Shown: one piece after another, positions 57,136 to 64,000 of the stretch
Layout: each line of letters starts with the position of its first letter
Numbering within the stretch: the stretch's first letter is position 1
Source: Congeria kusceri
Taxonomy: Eukaryota > Mollusca > Bivalvia > Myida > Dreissenidae
DNA: 64,000 nucleotides
Assembly: GCA_027627225.1 (NCBI GenBank)
Contig: JAPFQT010000038.1
Location: forward strand, 1,426,001 to 1,490,000
Direction of reading: 5' to 3'
Program-made: the position numbers and the translations under genes
The notes under the pieces: generated by a model
Database searches by the model: none
Told to the model about the DNA's origin: nothing
Seen by the model: the letters and a program-made list of their open reading frames with translations, nothing else

Positions 57136-60100
57136 ATTCGCCTTCTTCAACGCGTCAGTGTTTGGTAATAGCATGTTAAAATGCGAATCGTATTTAAGGG
57201 ATTATAGTACAACACATTTGAAGAATTGTCAATGAACGTTATCAATTGAATAAATAAAGTCATTGGAAAAACAAAAATGTGTTGAGACAGCATTAGGGGA
57301 AAAACTAAATCATTTTGACACTTGTAAACTATAGACAAAAAAAATATTAGCGGTCCCCCTTCCCCCTTCATGAAAGATGTTTTGAAAACTAGGTAAGTCG
57401 GTCTTCAACTATTAGCCGACAAACAATTCACAAATTTATTGTCGACATCTTGCATATTGTATGCGACCAGTCGGTTATTGATCGCCGTCTGAACACAGAC
57501 CAGCTAAAACGTTCTCCGAACAGTTTAGGTGAGCGCAAGATATTTGCATAGGACGGTCGCAGCAAATGATTGTAAATGACTGCAACTTAAGTGTATTGAT
57601 CAATGGATCTGGTGATTGGAAAGTTGGTAACCCGCCGCCGTCCGACAATAAGAAGACCGCCCGACATATTGGCATTTGTTCTTTTGTACTAATGCATACT
57701 ACGTAGATAGTTTAGATTATTTTTTTATGCTAACAAATGTGTACGAAAGGTTTATAAAGTGGTTTGCACGAATGAAAGAAAGGTCTATAAACAAAGATTT
57801 TACGTGACCTGGATGGCGGATGTGGGGTGGGGCTGGAGTTGACAGTCACAGCGAAGGTCACAACCCGAATTCATAAATCGTCGCGCATGTTTACTTTTTT
57901 GTTACAGCCAAGAAAAATTAGGCAAGAAATGAAACTGCTGTAAGCATTATTCTTGGGTTTGTTCTTACACAATTACCACATGTTCACAGATAGATCCGAG
58001 TACACATCATAGTAGACACAATTGCAGGGAAATCCATTAATTACATTTGTAATGGAAAACAGGTAAGGGCATTCGAAATTCGCTTACACATACTTATCAC
58101 GTTGTTTATTTGTTACCACAGCAACCTATACAACGCTTAAAGTTACTATTCATTGAACGTGTAACCTCCACGTGCACACGCGTGAGTCTGTATGACTGTC
58201 AACCTATGACGTTGCCGGAAGCAATAACAATTGACTGCTATATAGGTCGCTTATCGAAGTTCATGTGCGCACCGGAATGGCTTAATCGAATGCATTAAAA
58301 ATGCATCACAAAATTCAAAGACGTTGTTTCTTGCTCAAATAAATAGTGTTGCGGTGAAAATGAATATAATAATCTTTGGGGCATTTGTTTCAAGGAAATT
58401 ACACGTTTTAATGTCTATAAATAATGAATTCACCTAATGCATTTGGCCCTTTAAAAATGTTTGCAGCACTGTCGTAACATCCACGTTCACAGCTGTATTA
58501 TAAGAAACAACGGAGGGTTGCTGCCCGTCAAATAAGTGTGATAAAATTGACCAGTCGGCAATTAGTATGGTCGTTTACTTTTCACACGTATTTCCGTACA
58601 ATTGCGATTCATATAAATCGCATCTTTTAACGTTGAATTCAGAAGACAAAACGATCGGAATCACATCGACCGAGCACCGTAGACGAAAGGCATTGTCTTG
58701 GATTGGTAATTAATAATTCAAGTTTAAAACATTCACTATTTCAACAGCGATCGACACCAATACCATGTAGACGGCATGCGTCCGGAAAAGCGCCGACCTA
58801 GTAATACAGTAATCGCCTGCTTATCGGGCATTGTCTGTACAAGAACCAGTACTGTAAACTACTGATAAATTACAATAACCAATATTTCTGGTACATGTGA
58901 ACCAATGGAACGCTTGAGCATTGAACCATGTGTTCGAAACATACAAGTTCGAAGATACAAGAATCTTTATTTCATGACGATATAAAAAGTATCTAATATG
59001 CATTTCTAATTTATATAATTATATAATAATCAACTGAACTAATTACATATTATTTCATTCAGCAAAACAATTTAGTAATATTTCTTAACTCGATGAGCTA
59101 ATGCTGTTTGTTATTAAATTTATATTATATACACATATTTCAGACTAAAACATAATACCATTACCAGAGAAATTAAAATAAATTGCATGTTAAAGCATAT
59201 GTTATTAATGACTCTCTTAATGCATAAAGTATGCATTATGAAATGCAAAAACGTTGTTTCTAGCTGAGGTATGCCAGGATTTAACGGGGGCACAGAGGGA
59301 GGACATATTTTCGTGCGGGGATATGTCCAACATTCCAATTTGGACGGACAAAGTCCGCGTTGTTAAATTAGCGGCATATGTCCGGGTGGGCATACGCACT
59401 GGAGGGGATATGTCCGTCTGACTAAAATTTGACGAGATGGCATATATCCGACATTCCATTGCGGGCACTTGCTGACCCCGAAGCTTATATATTATATAAT
59501 AATATATAATAATTTGTAACCAAAAAGTCTTTTATTTCTGATTTAAATCTTTGACAAAACAAACATATATCCATATCGCATGATGAGCTTGCTTACTTAA
59601 AGCCGAATGCATTTCGTGTCATTACGGCATTCGTGCATTTTTATTAGTCATAAACTGCCATCTTTGTGTCAGTACATTGCATAAGCCTTCTACCTGTTTC
59701 GTCTACGCTTCAGTAAACGCATGCACTATTCCATGCCTTTATCCTCGGTGACACGTTTTTAGGTATTCGAGCGTTATTAGCACTTGGAATTTTATAGTTT
59801 CATTTTATTTTTTTTTATCAGTTTTAAATGCTGTTTCAAGAAGTAGAATATTAAAAATGGGAACACTGTACTGTAATGTCATTCACCTTCTTTCTTTTAA
59901 AACACACAATAATTGTGTTGGTCATACCCATATAAGTATCTTTTAATCAAAATAGTTAATATATAATTGGGTATTTCATCGTGTGCGTCTGAGAGAGGAA
60001 AAAATGCACGCTGCTCGTTTTGTTTACCCATACGGTTTTAACGTATGAGGCAGATGTAGGAATGGAAAAGCACACTATTTATCGGATACGGAAACACACG

Positions 60101-62590
60101 ATGCGGACAGAGAGGTTTGACTCGTCGGTCGGAAAGCAGGCAACTACGGTAGTTTATTGGGCGGCAGTGCGTCAGCCCCTCATCGTGCGTCAACATTCTG
60201 ACGTCCAACGTTTGTAGCGTCGTAGTAACATGGCGGAAGCACGCACGGTGTTTCGTATGTCACGTGTCATATTGTCATGCTGCGCACAAAAAGTATCGGT
60301 GCAAAAGACTTTAAATGACACAGTTTGCGAAACACTTGCGTCGATTATGTCATTATATGTGTAATTGGTGTTTTGTTGTTTCAACACAAGTAAATCAATA
60401 TACGTTAGATGGACATCAATCGCATTATTTCATAAGTTTCTCCAGACGTGCGGCAGACCAGCGGCGGTCGCAGGGTTCCCGAACTATAGCCTCGTGTTGC
60501 CCATGCAAACTCCATAAGATTTTTAAACAACGGCATGCTTTTGTTTTGAGGCTTGGTAAGTAATATTAGACGAGAATCTCGTTAGTGTGCTTGCCTAATA
60601 CAAAGTGAAACTTGCCAGTAAATCTCACAACTCACAATTTATTACATTTTTTTTCACAAGGGGGGGGGGGGGTGTAGTAGTGGTGGGGGGATAGGGGGAT
60701 AGTGACTTGGCCCCGCGCCCAATTCCTGTGGTCATACCTCTATCAATAGAAGGCCCTTATGTTTATGAATTTCATAAAATTAGATCTATTCTAAAAAAAT
60801 ATTTATATATTTATTAATTAAATTATTCTTAAATATTTGGATTAGATGCACACAAGAAAGGAAATATAATCGACGAGTTAGCGGAGCGTTTGCTCTGTCA
60901 ACTCATCGAGACCATCTTCACAATGAAAAGAAAGGATTCAGCTAAAAACTAAGGAGCGCGGGTTTTAAACTGAAAGTGAAAGTTTGACTCAGGGATTGAT
61001 ACGTTTCATTGTTATTTATTTTATTTGACATATTGTTGTCGTTTTCCACTTTCAGAAAATGTATTGACCATAGGCTAGAGCTTGCATGGAATTTTGAAAC
61101 TGAAAGCTGACGAACAAAAGTTAATATAAATCGAAATAATTGTTTTTGATGCTGTTTAAACTGAAATATGATGAATACTATTATAAAGTCAAATAATAAA
61201 ATTCTCATTAATATGTTGAATTCATATTTGACTTGTTGTTGGACTTTAGACATCCTACGACTTCAGACTAATGCAGCAGTCTTCAGCCCAATAACAAGGC
61301 CAATATCATGAATATAAATTAACAAGATTTCTAATTAATAACATAAATATAATATGATTTTAATGTTTATACTATTATGTATGAATTTATTTATTCCGGA
61401 CTTCTACTCGATCTAGAAGTTAACAGTCTGCTTATAGCACAAAATTCATTCAAATGTTTTAAAAATCAATGCTAATGGAGCAACAGAGATTTAAATGGTG
61501 CGACTAAGTGTACAAGACACGAATGTTACGTAAGTTTTATACACAAACCGATTCCGATCCGACATAATCATGTTATAGACATTTACTCGCATGTGCAGTT
61601 ACACAAAGTACTAACGACGAAAAGTATATTAATGAGTAAGCTAAAGCTATTTTTTTTTCAAACCTTACTTCCGTACTTCACTTTCTTTTGCTGTCGGACA
61701 GTTTAATCGGGCATCAGACATTAGAAAGCTGCTAACTGTTCGTGGATTTGCGAATTATAGACGCTTTTTTAGAGAAAATAGAAAATAGCTCAACGTTGTG
61801 TCTGTAAATGGAAAATCATCACATAATGACGAACCTCTATTTCTAAGTTTAACCAAATCTCATTGTTCATTTTTTTATGTGTAGACTCATATTTGATAAA
61901 GGGACTTCAACTCGGATATAATTGAATTCCAAGAAACGGATAATGTAGACTTTGTAACTAAACTGTTGACGTATATCATTTTGTCATTATTTGCAATTGC
62001 TATACTATTATCCGGAGTATATTTATATATTTAATAGTTTTCTATGTAGAGCCTTCTGTCTTTACACTTACACCGCTCTTGACCTCAACTAATAAAACAG
62101 ATGCCTTTAATCTTCGGAGCCTTATCAGCTTTAAAAGTTAAAAATGTACCAAATTGCGTTAATTATTAAAACGATGTTCATCCTTTAATTACTTTTTTTT
62201 CGAGCATGTATACGATTGGAAAGTATGTATATTTCTCCAGCACTACGCTATGTTATGTTTGTTGTATTATATTATGTGATGAAGACGGTGTGCACGCACT
62301 TGAAAATATAATAAGCTGTTCTGTTCCATTCTATTCTTAGCAGACCAAAGATCAAATACCGTTATTTACGTATGCGTTTCAAGCGTCTATTATTAGCCAT
62401 GCCACGTTCCGCGTCTTGTAAAAGATATTAATTCGCTTAATTGTTTTTTGTTTTTTGTTTTTTTTAAATCTATATATTAAAACAAACCTATAAATATGTA
62501 TTAAAAAACACATTGGTCTCTGTCGCAATATAAATTCCACAAAGAATGATATAATCAGTGAATCGCATGGTAGTCCAACAATTTGCTATC
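57136..62590. other. No gene recognised
   Basis: Mostly AT-rich sequence. At 59280-59465, GATATGTCC and GGACATAT words recur in both orientations, perhaps an old MITE. A poly-G tract lies at 60660-60673. At 60230 an ATG in a good context (GTAACATGGCGGAAG) opens 44 codons, but no splice partner or domain was found. Confidence 0.4.
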
Positions 62591-62593
62591 GCC

Positions 62594-63062
62594 ATCTCGA
62601 GCCCACCTGCCTGATATCGGCCACAAAAGAGCGCTCGATACCACCTGTCTGAAATATGCCGCGCCGCTCGATTCCACCTGCCTGAAATCGACAGCAACGC
62701 TCGATCCCACCTTTTTGAAATGGGCCGCAAAGTTCGATTCCACTTATCTGAAATCGGCCACAACGCTTATCCCACTTCCATGAAATAGGCCGCAACGCTC
62801 GATCCCACCTGCCTGAAAACTGCCGAAACGCTCGATCTTACATGTCTGAAATCAGTTGCAACGCTCGATCCCACCTGAATGAAATCGACAACAACACTGG
62901 ATTCCAGCTGCCTGAAATCTTCCGCAACGTTCGATCCCACCTGTCTGAAATCTGCCGTAAAGCTCGATCTCACTTGTTTGAAATCGGCCTCAATGTTCGG
63001 CCCACCTGCCTGAAATCGACCATAGCATGCACCACACCTGCCTTAAATAGACCGCATCATTG
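62594..63062. repeat. 33-bp minisatellite
   Basis: The unit CGCTCGATCCCACCTGCCTG plus AAATCGGCCGCAA is repeated about 14 times with substitutions. One stray partial unit lies at about 63258-63285. Since 33 is a multiple of 3, repetitive open frames appear on both strands; they are not genes. Confidence 0.93.
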
Positions 63063-63690
63063 ACCACAACATTCAACGTTTTAACGGGAAGTTAACTTAA
63101 GGTATTATGTACTTTTTTTCAGGTCGGTACTTTTGTAAAGAGCGGCGCAGAACATAAAAATAAAATATAAAATCCCTTTTTATTTTTATTTCACTTTTCG
63201 GCAAATTTGATTCGGCGCTTCCGTTAAACAACTTATTAAAAGCTCTGGCCTAACTCTCAGAAATCAGCCGCAACGCTCGACACCGCATCAACATAACGTC
63301 TGAAAGCTACGGTTAACTACGGCAAAGAGAGGACGAAGACGCTGGGTGTGCATGGATTGTCCCGAGTGCTTTGAATAAAATAAAATTACCCAACAACAAT
63401 GTATATTCGGGACGAAAACAAAATAAGGTGATCAAACCTTATCAATTATACATGTTATTTTTATAATCTTCGTTTTTTTCAGTTTCAATACGCTTCTGTT
63501 TAAAAACGTGCAGGTAGAATATGTCGCACATGGTTACCATCATAGCTTTTTAAGCATGTACATAAATGGAGCATTCTAATACATTATACGTAATCTAAAA
63601 ATTTCAGATTCTATATTTTAAAATGAATATCATAAAATGTAATATATTCTTAATTAAAGGTGCGTATTGTTCTAAACTGTCATTGGGTGG
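63063..63690. other. No gene recognised
   Basis: AT-rich spacer between two minisatellites, containing the stray 33-bp unit noted near 63258. Confidence 0.5.
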
Positions 63691-63692
63691 GG

Positions 63693-63945
63693 GTCCTCAA
63701 TGTGCGTGTGTGTGGCGTCCCCACTGTCCTTAGTCCTCAGTGTGAGTCGGTGTGTCCAAGTGGGTGGAGTCCTCAATGTGCGTGTGTGTGGCGTCCCCAC
63801 TGTCCTTAGTCCTCAGTGCGAGTCAGTGTGTCCAAGTGGGTGGAGTCCTCAATGTGCGTGTGTGTGGCGTCCCCACTGTCCTTAGTCCTCAGTCTGCTTG
63901 GGTCCTCAGTGCGAGTCGGTGTGTCCAAAGTCCTCAATGTCATAT
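63693..63945. repeat. 76-bp tandem repeat, about 3.3 units
   Basis: GTCCTCAATGTGCGTGTGTG starts at 63693, 63769 and 63845, a period of 76 bases. Each unit contains GGCGTCCCCACTGTCCTTAG and GTCGGTGTGTCCAAGTGGG. The last unit is shortened. Confidence 0.93.
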
Positions 63946-64000
63946 CAAATGTCCAACTCTTTAATAAACAAAAAAATTAAAAAATAAGTATCAATTCATA

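Noticed and set aside
60230..60364. Possible first exon (MAEARTVFRMSR...) with a good start context
   Set aside because: It has only 44 codons and no recognised domain, convincing donor or downstream exon.

Overview
The window is animal nuclear DNA and most resembles a bivalve mollusc. The evidence is AT-rich non-coding sequence, GT-AG introns, tRNA-derived SINEs, and several dispersed repeats of kinds common in bivalve genomes (elements with TTTTTAGCTCACCTGAGC ends and internal tandem units, MITEs with a GGACGACACTT-type core, long minisatellites). The species cannot be fixed from the sequence. Family names below come from motif reading only; no database was searched.

Layout. Positions 1-5.9 kb hold a non-LTR retrotransposon whose endonuclease-reverse transcriptase-RNase H frame is open for 1,266 codons, followed by a long probable 3' UTR. 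Positions 5.9-27.8 kb look gene-free. They contain MITEs with TTA duplications, a 19-bp minisatellite, a tandem-unit element interrupted by a 739-bp transposon, a decayed Tc1-like transposase, foldback palindromes, and a 2.3-kb array of a 22-bp unit with a 198-bp higher-order repeat.

Positions 27.85-52.58 kb carry the one clear host-style gene, on the + strand, with about 22 exons. From 36,043 onward every intron phase fits its neighbour. The product of about 1,300 residues would combine, in order: a SET methyltransferase domain of the KMT5A/SETD8 type, six tandemly duplicated acidic exons, two BRCT domains, zinc-finger-like Cys/His motifs, a tyrosine-recombinase-like domain and a Myb/SANT-like C-terminus. 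This fusion is the most interesting item in the window. The large exon has one -1 frame break, and it falls exactly on an A-AAA-AAC heptamer. The stop codon lies in the first bases of an inserted repeat. The 5' end (first three exons) is less certain.

The introns of this gene are full of mobile DNA, including a family with CAGG(G) ends and 5-bp target duplications (five copies, one nested inside another). Positions 52.6-54.2 kb are a repeat element. From 54.2 to 62.6 kb I see no gene. The window ends with 33-bp and 76-bp minisatellites.
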